Positions 43,982 through 52,272 of a DNA stretch of 64,000 nt are shown piece by piece. The notes beneath the pieces are model-generated. The model did not search any database. It was not told the origin of the DNA and saw nothing but the letters and a program-made list of their open reading frames with translations. Position 1 is the stretch's first letter, and each line of letters begins with the position of its first letter. A program made the position numbers and the translations under genes. The stretch is taken from NCBI GenBank assembly GCA_913060895.1, contig CAJXSN010000005.1:1-64000 (forward strand). The letters are read 5' to 3'. This DNA is from an uncultured Sphingomonadaceae bacterium. GTDB taxonomy: Bacteria > Pseudomonadota > Alphaproteobacteria > Sphingomonadales > Sphingomonadaceae.

Positions 43982-44061
43982 CGTCATTCCCGCGTCGGCG
44001 GGAGTTCACAGTGGCAGGGTGCGCCCGGCTGCTCTGGCTCACCGCTTTCGCGGGGATGACG
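43982..44061. repeat. REP-like inverted repeat overlapping the btuF start
   Basis: CGTCATTCCCGCG (43982-43994) pairs with CGCGGGGATGACG (44049-44061) with one G-T pair. This belongs to the common CGTCATTCCCGCG / CGCGGGAATGACG type of dispersed palindrome. The whole right arm is translated as AFAGMT in the signal peptide of the overlapping gene. Confidence 0.75.
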
Positions 44062-44925
44062 GCGGGGTGTAGCGGCGAGGGTGTGCCCAGTGCTGAAAAA
44101 AAAGCCCCCACCATCATCAGCCTGAACCCGTGCAGCGATGCCATTCTGGCTGAAATTGCGCCCGCCAACCTGCTGGCCATTTCGCATTACAGCCATGATC
44201 CGCGGGCCAGTTCGATGAACATGGAAACGGCTAGCAATTTCCCGGCAACCGGCGGCACTGTGGAAGAAGTGCTGGCGCTGGATCCCGATGTGGTGGTGGC
44301 CTCCACGTTCATGGCTCCGGCCACTCGCGCGGCATTCGATGATCTGGGTATCCGTGTGGAGCCGGTCGGTATTGCCGCCAGTCTGGAGGATTCCGTTACG
44401 CAGGTTCGCCGACTGGCCGATATGGCCGGCGCGCGGGACAGGGGGGAGGCGCTGGTCGCCCGGATGCAACAGGCCTGGGCGGGTGCGGCAGGCACGGGCG
44501 AGGGCGTCCAGACTGTTCTTTGGCAACCGGGTGGGATCGTGCCGGGGGAAGGCGCGCTAGTCAGCCGAATGTTGCAGCAGGCAGGCTTGGTCAATCTCTC
44601 AGTCGCGCGGGGAATGGGGCAAGCTGATTACCTTCCGCTCGAATCAATGCTGGCTGATCCGCCCGAATTGCTACTGGTGGCGGGCCGTGAGCGCTCGCAG
44701 AAGCATCCCGCGCTTGCCACTTTGACAGATATGCAAACTGAACGCTTCGATCCGGCACTGCTCTATTGCGGAGGGCCGACTATTTTGCGTGCAATGAAGC
44801 GGTTGGACGAGGTGCGGCGCCAGACGTATCGTTTCCCGCCCGCTGCGACCCGCGCCGCAGAGACTGATCCAATGCCGCAACCAAGTCTCGCAGATACTGC
44901 CACAAGCGGGAGCGGTAAGAGATGA
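44011..44925 (+). CDS. btuF: periplasmic cobalamin-binding lipoprotein
   Basis: The 304-residue protein belongs to the helical-backbone metal-receptor superfamily (BtuF, FecB type). The GTG start at 44011 gives MAGCARLLWLTAFAGMTAGC, a hydrophobic leader with a lipobox-like TAGC. The binding domain follows: TIISLNPCSDAILAEIAPAN near residue 32, SHYSHDPRA, VEEVLALDPDVVVASTFMAP and a C-terminal lobe. Nearly all of the signal sequence is encoded by a REP-type repeat. No alternative start downstream would retain an export signal. The stop overlaps btuC by 4 bases. Iron-siderophore binding is the main alternative, made unlikely by the riboswitch. Confidence 0.85.
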   Translation: MAGCARLLWLTAFAGMTAGCSGEGVPSAEKKAPTIISLNPCSDAILAEIAPANLLAISHYSHDPRASSMNMETASNFPATGGTVEEVLALDPDVVVASTFMAPATRAAFDDLGIRVEPVGIAASLEDSVTQVRRLADMAGARDRGEALVARMQQAWAGAAGTGEGVQTVLWQPGGIVPGEGALVSRMLQQAGLVNLSVARGMGQADYLPLESMLADPPELLLVAGRERSQKHPALATLTDMQTERFDPALLYCGGPTILRAMKRLDEVRRQTYRFPPAATRAAETDPMPQPSLADTATSGSGKR

Positions 44926-45881
44926 CCCGCATCGCAATCATCCTGACCATTCTGCTCGCGATCGCCTTTCCCATTTCCATGCTGGCAGGCCGCGTCTGGA
45001 TCGATCCGGAAAGCACGCCCAACGCATCGATCATTCTTGCCGAATTGCGCCTGCCGCGCGGTCTGCTGGCGATGACGATTGGTGCGGGACTGGGCGCGGC
45101 GGGCGCGTCGATGCAGGGCTACCTCAGAAATCCGCTCGCGGATCCCGGCCTGTTCGGGATCGCACCCGGAGCAGCCCTAGGTGCAGTGGCGAGTTTCTGG
45201 CTGGGGTATCAGGCAAGTGTCTGGGCGCTGCCAATCATGGCGCTGCTGGGCGGGGCAGGCGCTATGGCGCTGCTGGCGCTGATTGCCGGGCGTACAGGCG
45301 GCATTGCGTTGTTTACTCTGGCGGGCTTGATGATCGCAAGCCTGGCAGGCGCGCTCACATCGCTCGCCATCAGCCTCGCGCCCAATGCCTTCGCCATGTC
45401 GGAAATCGTCACATGGCTAATGGGCGCGCTGACGGATCGGAGCTGGCGCGATGTATGGCTGGCCGCACCACTGACACTGGCGGGCATAACCGTGCTGGCG
45501 TTTGCAGGCCGTGATCTGGATGCATTGACACTGGGCGATGCTGCTGCGCGCAGCATGGGTGTGGACACGAAACGGCTGCTGTGGCTGCTGATTATCGGCA
45601 TCGGGCTGACTGTCGGCAGCGGTGTGGCAGTGGCAGGCATTATCGGTTTTGTCGGACTGATCGTACCGCATCTGGTACGCCCGTTCACGGACCGTCGGCC
45701 GTCGTCGCTGTTGCTGCCAAGCGCTTTGGCAGGTGCCTTGCTGGTACTGGTGGCGGATAGCGTGGTCCGGGTCCTCCCGCTGGTGACCGAATTGCGGCTG
45801 GGCATCGCGCTCAGCCTGATTGGCGCTCCATTCTTTCTCTGGCTGTTGCTCCGGATGCGGCGCGGGGAGCTGATTGGATGA
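44922..45881 (+). CDS. btuC: cobalamin ABC transporter permease
   Basis: BtuC-type permease of the FecCD family, 319 residues with about nine to ten membrane helices. Motifs: LRLPRGLLAMTIGAGLGAAG, GYLRNPLADPGLFGIAPGAA (family signature) and GIIGFVGLIVPHLVRPF near residue 235, where the ATPase docks. The C-terminal end overlaps btuD by 4 bases. It imports cobalamin delivered by the lipoprotein encoded upstream. Confidence 0.92.
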   Translation: MTRIAIILTILLAIAFPISMLAGRVWIDPESTPNASIILAELRLPRGLLAMTIGAGLGAAGASMQGYLRNPLADPGLFGIAPGAALGAVASFWLGYQASVWALPIMALLGGAGAMALLALIAGRTGGIALFTLAGLMIASLAGALTSLAISLAPNAFAMSEIVTWLMGALTDRSWRDVWLAAPLTLAGITVLAFAGRDLDALTLGDAAARSMGVDTKRLLWLLIIGIGLTVGSGVAVAGIIGFVGLIVPHLVRPFTDRRPSSLLLPSALAGALLVLVADSVVRVLPLVTELRLGIALSLIGAPFFLWLLLRMRRGELIG

Positions 45882-46612
45882 GCGCGCAACTGGCAATGCA
45901 ACATGGCACGCTGGGCGAGCGACTGACCGATGCAAACGTGGCGCTTTCGCCGGGTCAGGTGACCGCCATTTGCGGCCCGAATGGCGCAGGCAAATCCACG
46001 CTGTTATCCGCGCTTGCGGGCCTGGAGCATCTGGATAGCGGGCTAGCCATGCTGGAGGGCCGCGCGCTTGCCGATTTGCCGCCTAAAGAGCGTGCGCGGC
46101 GGATCGGTTATCTCCCGCAATCAGGTGAAGTCGCGTGGGACATCGCCGTGCGCAGCGTGGTCGCACTGGGGCGGTTGCCGCATGGGGGCGCGGCAGATGA
46201 TGTGGTGAATGCGGCGATTACAGAGCTGGCACTTGACGACCTCGCCGACCGCGCGATCTCTACCCTGTCAGGCGGCGAAAGAGCGCGGGCTCTGCTGGCG
46301 CGGGTGTTTGCCGGGGAGCCCGAGTGGATTTTGGCAGATGAACCTCTCGCGGCACTGGATCTGGCGCATCAACTCTCGCTCCTCGGCAGTTTGAAGGCCC
46401 GCGCTGCGAATGGTTCGGGCGTAGTTATCGTGCTGCACGATCTGGCTTTGGCGATGAACCATGCCGACCGGGTGGTCGTGCTGGACCAAGGCCGTATTGC
46501 TGCGGATGGCGTACCGGCAGATGCCCTGTCAGTGGATATATTGCGTAGAGTCTGGAATGTCGATGTGCGGTGGCTGGGCCAACCGGGTGCGCAGGCGCTT
46601 GTGCTGGCATGA
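45878..46612 (+). CDS. btuD: cobalamin ABC transporter ATPase
   Basis: The 244-residue ATPase has Walker A GPNGAGKST (residues 33-41), a Q-loop in YLPQSGEVAWD, the ABC signature LSGGERARALLARVF, Walker B WILADEPLAALD and the H-loop VIVLHDLALAMNHAD. This is the FecE/BtuD-type subunit. It ends the btuB-F-C-D unit; no terminator with a T run is evident, only a GCGATATCGC palindrome just after the stop. Confidence 0.93.
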   Translation: MSAQLAMQHGTLGERLTDANVALSPGQVTAICGPNGAGKSTLLSALAGLEHLDSGLAMLEGRALADLPPKERARRIGYLPQSGEVAWDIAVRSVVALGRLPHGGAADDVVNAAITELALDDLADRAISTLSGGERARALLARVFAGEPEWILADEPLAALDLAHQLSLLGSLKARAANGSGVVIVLHDLALAMNHADRVVVLDQGRIAADGVPADALSVDILRRVWNVDVRWLGQPGAQALVLA

Positions 46613-46817
46613 AGCGATATCGCAATATCGACCGTGCAGCACTGAATACCAATGGTTTGAACTGACCCGCGACATTATGCCGTCGGTGGCTACAGAACGT
46701 GGCTGACTTGAAGTGGTGGGGTAAGGTCCAGCGTGCTTGGACAAGGGTCAGCGGTCAGCCGGTATTAAGACCTGCCGGGACAGAGACATTCAGGATTATC
46801 GAAAGTAGCCCGATCAC

Positions 46818-47249
46818 ATGAAACGCTCTCTGTCCGCCGCCGCCTTTGCTTTGGTTCTGACATCGTCGCCTGCTCAGGCGTGCATGGGCGTTCAATTCGA
46901 GAGTACGGTTTATCCCGTCATGTCGGACCGGCCTGCACCCGATGCCGTGCCACCGGGCATGAATATCTACCATGTTCGCTACGATGGAGATCGGACGGGG
47001 CGCGAGGATCGGTTATGGCCGAATTTCTATGTGGTCGAAGTTCTCGGCGGTGATCTTGCCGGTCAGAAGGCGCTGATCCCGGCGCATGTAACATCGTGCC
47101 AATCGGTCAGTATGACGGAAGGGGACGAAGGCTATGTCATTGCCGACCTGAGGTACGAATTGGGTCAGACGAAATCGGACCGTCCGATTTTGAGTACGGG
47201 AATGACCGGGCGCGTTGTCCAAAGCTGGCCGCCAACCCCGGAGGGCTGA
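46818..47249 (+). CDS. small secreted protein of unknown function
   Basis: The 143-residue product has a signal peptide (MKRSLSAAAFALVLTSSPAQ, cleavage before ACMGV) and a compact domain with VRYDGDRTGREDRLWPNFYV and VEVLGGDLAGQKALIPAHVT, then two Cys overall in the mature part. I do not recognise a family. Its last about 85 bases overlap, tail to tail, with the reading frame of the M3 peptidase; that overlap probably arises from a frameshift in the peptidase gene rather than from this one. Confidence 0.65.
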   Translation: MKRSLSAAAFALVLTSSPAQACMGVQFESTVYPVMSDRPAPDAVPPGMNIYHVRYDGDRTGREDRLWPNFYVVEVLGGDLAGQKALIPAHVTSCQSVSMTEGDEGYVIADLRYELGQTKSDRPILSTGMTGRVVQSWPPTPEG

Positions 47250-49564
47250 CGGCCAGTTCGGTATTTGCAGGGCTTACTTCGTGCCCACGGTGCGGCCCGG
47301 CAATGCGCCGTCGGAGGTGTGTCTTCCGCTTCACCGTCACCGCCTGCCACAAGGCCGCGGGCTTCCAGCATCGGTGTAACGTCCGGCTGCCGACCGGCGA
47401 AGTTTTCGAACATACGGAAATAATCCATCGTGCCACCAGTGCTCAGCACAGTCTTACGATAATGGTCGCCATTCGCGCGCGTCAGGCCGCCATTATCCAT
47501 GAACCATTTGCGGCTGTCACGATCCAGCATCTCGGTCCACAGATAGCTGTAATAGCCGCTGGAATAGCCCGTCGGGCTGCTGAAAATGTGGTTGAAATAG
47601 CTGCTGCGATAGCGCGGTGGTACCAGATCGATCTCCAGGCCCAGTTCCATCAATGAGTTGCGCTCGAATGCATCCACCTGTTCGGGTGTCGTTATCGCTG
47701 CCGCTTCTGCTGGCGAAAGGGCATGCCATTTCATGTCGAGCAGGGCGGCTTCCACCACCTCGCCGAAATCATAGCCCTGGTTGAATTTTGCCGCTGCCTC
47801 GATCTTCTCGATCAGTTCCGCAGGGATCGTTTCGCCAGTTTCATAATGCTTGGCATAGTTCGACAGGATTTCGGGGTAGGTCGCCCACATCTCGTTGACC
47901 TGGCTGGGATATTCCACGAAATCGCGCGCTGTGGCCGTACCGGAAAGGCTGGCGTATTTCTGGTCCGCAAAGAAGCCGTGCAGGGCATGGCCAAATTCAT
48001 GGAACAGTGTGTTCACATTGTCGAAGCTGACCAGCTGTGGCTCGCCCTCGGCTGCCTGCGGAATGTTCAGCACGTTATAGATGACCGGCTTCGTGCCCCT
48101 GAGATGGCTCTGGTCGACAAAGTTGCTCATCCATGCGCCGCCGCGTTTGCTGGGGCGCTGGAACGGATCGAAATAGAAGATACCCATCTGCGACCCGTCA
48201 CTATCGAACACGTCGTAAGTGGTTACAGTGGGATGATACACCGGCAGATCGGTGCGCTGCTTGAAATTCACTCCGTACAGCTTGTTCGCGGCGAAGAAGA
48301 CGCCGTCTTCGAGAATACGGGTCAGTTCAAAATACGGTTTCACCGCGTTTTCGTCGAGGTCGTACTTTTCCTTGCGGACCTGTTCGGCGTAGCGATACCA
48401 GTCCCACGGTTTGACATCGAAACTGTCACCGCCAGCCTTGATCTGTTCGTTCAGCAACGCCGCTTCACGGCGCTGCGTTGCGGCCAGGGCGGGGACCATC
48501 TGCTCCATGAAATCGAGCGCGGTCTTGGGGTTTTTCGCCATGCGATCATACATGACGTAGCTGGCCCAGTCGGGCTTGCCGAACAGCGCCGCCTTCCGTG
48601 CGCGAAGCGAGGCGATCTCCGCAATAAGAGCGCGGGTATCGTTATCGTCACCCATCACGGCGCGGTCACGCGAAAGGGTAAACAACTTTTCGCGAACGGC
48701 CCGGTTTTCCAAATTTGGCAGGCTGGGTTGCTGGGTGGTGTTTTGAAGAGCGATGGCAAACTTGCCGTCCATTCCCTTTTCCGCCGCAAGCTTCGCCGCT
48801 GCATCGATCTCGCCGTCCGACAGGCCGGCCAGCTCTTCGCGGGTATCCACAATCAGTGCATTGTCCACCGTGGCAGCACGCACGCGCTGGCTGAATTCGG
48901 TGGTCACTTCGGACAGGCGCGTATTGATCGCCTTGACCTCTGTTTTCTGACCGTCGGTCAGCATGGCGCCGGCCTGCACCATGCCTTCGTAGGTTTCTTC
49001 CAGCAGCACGGAATCTTCCGGCACCATCGTCATTGCGGCGCGCTGGTCGTAAACAGCCTTCACCCGGGCGAACAGTATTGGGTCCAGCGTGATCGCATCG
49101 GAATGCGCGGACAGCCTGGGCCCGATCTCTGCCTGCACCGCGTCCAGCGTATCATTTGTATTCGCCCCGGTCAGAGCAAAGAACACAGTCGCCACCCGGC
49201 CCAACATGGCACCCGATGTTTCCATTGCGACGATGGTATTGGTGAAATTGGGCGCTTCCGGATTGTTACGGATCGCATCGATTTCAACATTGTGAAGCGC
49301 CATCGCCTGATTGAAGGCGGGCAGGTAATCCTCGTCCGAAATTTTCGTAAAGTCGGGTGCCTGCAATGGCAGGGTGCTCGTTTCAGCGAAATAACCGGTG
49401 GCTTCGACATTGGTGGAATTATCAGCCACGCCGACCGATTCTTCAGCCAAGTTATCGTAGTCGGAAGCGGAGCCCATTTCGGTATCGGTCACGGTCGAGC
49501 ATCCTGCGAGAAGCGCTGCGCCCAAGACTGTGGGGGCGACGCTGGAAAATAAGGTGATTTTCAT
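47165..49564 (-). CDS. M3 family metallopeptidase lipoprotein (Dcp-like), C-terminus probably frameshifted
   Basis: This zinc oligopeptidase or dipeptidyl carboxypeptidase is anchored as a lipoprotein: ATG 49564 gives MKITLFSSVAPTVLGAALLA with lipobox LLAGC. The helical N-terminal domain spans about residues 45-330 and the catalytic part carries FHEFGHALHG with HEFGH at residues 522-526 and a downstream Glu ligand. The family C-terminus appears near GRQPDVTPMLEARGLVAGGD; after EAEDTPP the frame continues with Arg/Pro-rich, unlikely residues to 47165. A one-base insertion near 47309 would instead give DGALPGRTVGTK and a stop at 47274-47276, clearing the overlap with the convergent gene. Confidence 0.88.
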   Translation of the reverse strand: MKITLFSSVAPTVLGAALLAGCSTVTDTEMGSASDYDNLAEESVGVADNSTNVEATGYFAETSTLPLQAPDFTKISDEDYLPAFNQAMALHNVEIDAIRNNPEAPNFTNTIVAMETSGAMLGRVATVFFALTGANTNDTLDAVQAEIGPRLSAHSDAITLDPILFARVKAVYDQRAAMTMVPEDSVLLEETYEGMVQAGAMLTDGQKTEVKAINTRLSEVTTEFSQRVRAATVDNALIVDTREELAGLSDGEIDAAAKLAAEKGMDGKFAIALQNTTQQPSLPNLENRAVREKLFTLSRDRAVMGDDNDTRALIAEIASLRARKAALFGKPDWASYVMYDRMAKNPKTALDFMEQMVPALAATQRREAALLNEQIKAGGDSFDVKPWDWYRYAEQVRKEKYDLDENAVKPYFELTRILEDGVFFAANKLYGVNFKQRTDLPVYHPTVTTYDVFDSDGSQMGIFYFDPFQRPSKRGGAWMSNFVDQSHLRGTKPVIYNVLNIPQAAEGEPQLVSFDNVNTLFHEFGHALHGFFADQKYASLSGTATARDFVEYPSQVNEMWATYPEILSNYAKHYETGETIPAELIEKIEAAAKFNQGYDFGEVVEAALLDMKWHALSPAEAAAITTPEQVDAFERNSLMELGLEIDLVPPRYRSSYFNHIFSSPTGYSSGYYSYLWTEMLDRDSRKWFMDNGGLTRANGDHYRKTVLSTGGTMDYFRMFENFAGRQPDVTPMLEARGLVAGGDGEAEDTPPTAHCRAAPWARSKPCKYRTGRQPSGVGGQLWTTRPVIPVLKIGRSDFV

Positions 49565-49738
49565 AAGGTGGTATTGCTCCTTAGCGGGGATTTGCTCTGA
49601 CGCTGCAAAAGGTTCCGTGCGTGCAGTGCTTTCCCCTTGGTATAATGGTGCTGCTTGAACCAAAAAATACTTGTGATTGCAAGCTGGTGACAGGGTGAGA
49701 CCTTGCTAACGCGTCTCGGCAAGACGGTCTCTGCTGGC

Positions 49739-50488
49739 TCAAGCGTTACGTATGTTCTCGTAGTCACCACCCTGAAAGATCGCAGATCTTCGCTCGGACC
49801 GCAGGACGAGCCCGCCTGCGACGGCATTCCCGGCACTGGTGTAGTCGAGTTCGGCTGCGATCGCAGTATAGTCGCCCGCATCGATGGCAGCATTCAGTTT
49901 CGGACTGCGATGTTCTGACACACCGCCGATACCGACATTGAAAACAAGATCTACCAGGGCATCGAATTCATGCTGATAGACTTTCAGATCCCCCAGCATT
50001 GTTAAGACGCCAGCTTCGGCAGCTTTCAAATCCTTCGTCAGAAAGCCCATTACCCGGTCGTGGCTGACATGCTCGTCCACGCTCAGATTGTCTTCCGGCA
50101 GAACAAGATGGCCGACCCCTATCGTGGGGTTTCCGGCAACGTCGGTATAAACAGAATACCGGATACCTTCTTCCTCGATCAAAGCTTGCTTCAGCGCATC
50201 ACTTGCCGACAAGGTTGTCGCAGATACACGGACTGTCCGGGGGTCTGGCTCGTCAGTTCCGATAAGAAATTCGATGGCCGCACTATTCAGTTTATGCGAA
50301 CTGGCCGCTTCGACAGCGACTGCATTCAGGGCCATTCCCCCTGCAACCAGGGCCATCGGTGCTCCGCGAACGATGCCTCCGCCGCGCCAGGCTGTTGTAA
50401 GCGACTGCCGTTGAGAACGAATTCGCGCTTTTTCTTGTCGCAGCCGGTTTTTTATCGTTTCGCGGCGTCTCAGGAAACCTGTCTGCAA
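49739..50488 (-). CDS. membrane-anchored GH24 lysozyme
   Basis: A chromosomal phage-type lysozyme (muramidase), 249 residues. A basic cytosolic N-terminus (residues 1-38) precedes a hydrophobic stretch (GAPMALVAGGMALNAVAVEA, about 42-61) that may act as an uncleaved anchor or a late signal peptide. The catalytic triad fits T4-type spacing: Glu107 (EEEGIRYSVY), Asp116 (YTDVAG) and Thr122 (PTIGVGH), i.e. E-8-D-5-T. No holin, spanin or other phage genes are adjacent. It probably remodels peptidoglycan or is a domesticated endolysin. Confidence 0.85.
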   Translation of the reverse strand: MQTGFLRRRETIKNRLRQEKARIRSQRQSLTTAWRGGGIVRGAPMALVAGGMALNAVAVEAASSHKLNSAAIEFLIGTDEPDPRTVRVSATTLSASDALKQALIEEEGIRYSVYTDVAGNPTIGVGHLVLPEDNLSVDEHVSHDRVMGFLTKDLKAAEAGVLTMLGDLKVYQHEFDALVDLVFNVGIGGVSEHRSPKLNAAIDAGDYTAIAAELDYTSAGNAVAGGLVLRSERRSAIFQGGDYENIRNA

Positions 50489-50856
50489 CCGGCCCCGTGT
50501 GCGCTTTTTGTTGTTTGATGAATCTGGCCCGCTTTGGGCCGTAGTGTTGTAATGTAATGAAGTGGCGGAAACTATGACAGGCTCTCCTTCGATGCATCGG
50601 CATCATTGGGAAGTGCAGTTTTAGTCTGGGTCATAACATATCCATCGGCTCGAAATTACAGTTTGTACTTGCGATGTATTAAACACCGGTCTTGCCTAAC
50701 CAACGATTGGGCCGGGCAAACGGTCCCTGCTTCGGTTCCGGCGCTCAATGTCGCAATCTTGCGGAGGCGATTGATCAGTCGCCGCGTTGTGCAGGCTCAG
50801 CCAATATATCCGCTGTCGATGGGCCGCCCCGAAACAGCGTGCGAACCCGCTGTCAG
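50489..50856. other. spacer between the lysozyme and GGEEF genes
   Basis: Both flanking genes run on the minus strand. No gene is convincing here. It includes a T-rich CTTTTTGTTGTTT tract at about 50508 and a GGCCCGCTTTGGGCC hairpin at about 50526-50540 but neither lies where a clear terminator would be expected. Composition is more AT-rich than surroundings in 50620-50700. Confidence 0.4.
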
Positions 50857-52044
50857 TTACACGCACACCTGATTGCGTCCGCGCGACTTGGCGCGGTACA
50901 TGGCCCCGTCGGAGCGGGCGAGGCCCTGATCGAGAGTTTCCTCCCGACCGAGCTCGATAATTCCGATGGACCCTGTTGTGGCCAGTTTCCCTGTCCTGTC
51001 GAGGGACGGGCCGATATCTGCAATATGGCTGAGAAGTGTACCGGCAGTTTCCAGTGCGGCTTCGCGGCCCATTCCATGCAGCATCAGCACGAATTCCTCT
51101 CCGCCCATTCGGACCGGCAAATGCGGCCCTTCGGGAAGCGCTTCGGCCAAACTGGTGAGGATGCGGCCGGTTTCGACCAATACCCGGTCGCCCATCGCGT
51201 GCCCGAAACTGTCATTGATCTTTTTGAAGTGATCCAGATCCATCGTCAGCAGGAAGATTGGCCGTTGGCCTGCGGGATATTCTGCGCTGTCTGCGAAGAA
51301 GCTGCGACGATTTGCCAAACCCGTCAGTGGATCGCGCCGAACCAGAAATTCGGACAATGCCAGCGACCGGGAAAGTTCATCAGCCAGTCGCCGTTTTTCG
51401 ATCAGGGTCACGGCTGCGCTCTTGCGTTGAAGAGAGGACGCGAAGGCGTAGGCGACGAATGCGATCACCAGGCCGAGTATGATCAGGAACGACGTCCACC
51501 CCAGAAAAACGGGTGCTGTCAGCAGACCAGTGGCCAGCGTGCCGAGAAAGCCGAGATTGAAAGCGACGACAAGACGGGTGGAGGGGCCCAGCATGGCCGA
51601 AACCAGGCTGACGCCGACCAGCACTCCGCCGACAATGCCAAGCCGTGCGGGGTGCATCGGCGGATCAATGATGACAGGCAGAAAGCACAGGGCCCAGCTG
51701 GCCCCGCCCAAAACCAGTGTCCATTGCAGAATATCCATCGGTGTACGGATATCGTCCTCGGTAACGTCAGGCTTTGCCAGCTCTGTGCGCAAACGGCGCC
51801 ATCCAAATCGGGTCGATTGAATGGCCAGTGCGCGGATCACGAGGGGAATAATCATGACCCCGCGGTGGGGTTGGGGCAGGGCCAGAGCCGATAACGACAT
51901 TACCAGCAGACCGATCAGATTGGCGGCCAGAGCACGCTCTTCGATATCCGATACACCGCGAATTGTTTCCAGCCGCACTGCTTCACGCCACCGCACTTCC
52001 TCCAGTATGGGATCAGGTTTTGGTAATGATCGGTCCTGAAACAC
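50857..52044 (-). CDS. membrane-bound diguanylate cyclase (GGEEF)
   Basis: The 395-residue protein has about six membrane helices (residues 40-210), then a GGDEF domain (about 225-390) starting RDPLTGLANRRSFFADS. The active-site motif is RMGGEEFVLMLHG, the fully active GGEEF form. The residues before it (PEGPHLPV) do not show the RxxD inhibitory site, so product inhibition may be absent. The end of the protein is RAKSRGRNQVCV, as normal for the family. It is the second c-di-GMP gene in the window. uvrA is divergent 228 bases away. Confidence 0.9.
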   Translation of the reverse strand: MFQDRSLPKPDPILEEVRWREAVRLETIRGVSDIEERALAANLIGLLVMSLSALALPQPHRGVMIIPLVIRALAIQSTRFGWRRLRTELAKPDVTEDDIRTPMDILQWTLVLGGASWALCFLPVIIDPPMHPARLGIVGGVLVGVSLVSAMLGPSTRLVVAFNLGFLGTLATGLLTAPVFLGWTSFLIILGLVIAFVAYAFASSLQRKSAAVTLIEKRRLADELSRSLALSEFLVRRDPLTGLANRRSFFADSAEYPAGQRPIFLLTMDLDHFKKINDSFGHAMGDRVLVETGRILTSLAEALPEGPHLPVRMGGEEFVLMLHGMGREAALETAGTLLSHIADIGPSLDRTGKLATTGSIGIIELGREETLDQGLARSDGAMYRAKSRGRNQVCV

Positions 52045-52235
52045 CGGTTCTGGTTCCTCGGGCTATAGCGAAGGGCGCATCGCGTTCCGGAAGAAGTATG
52101 CAATCATAGTTAGTATCGGGTAAACAACACGCTCTGGTTGATTGCGGAGCCTTGATGGTAGTTCTGCCACGCAGGTTTATTGCTGCCGATTGAAAGGCGC
52201 GAGAGCCATCCTCACCTATTGGCTCAGCCGCACCC

Positions 52236-52264
52236 TTGACTCACCCGAACATTACCGGAACATG
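52236..52264 (+). promoter_or_regulatory. uvrA promoter with LexA (SOS) box
   Basis: GAACATTACCGGAAC at 52247-52261 is GAAC-N7-GAAC, the reverse complement of the alphaproteobacterial LexA box GTTC-N7-GTTC. It sits between and over a possible -35 TTGACT (52236-52241) and a -10 region AACATG (52259-52264, weak) at 17-base spacing, 12 bases before the uvrA ATG. LexA bound here would block the promoter. No Shine-Dalgarno sequence precedes the ATG. Confidence 0.75.
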
Positions 52265-52272
52265 CATCTCCT

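Noticed and set aside
47723-49552. 609-residue open frame antisense to the M3 peptidase gene
   Set aside because: Composition-driven shadow; the peptidase motifs (HEFGH) on the other strand are decisive.
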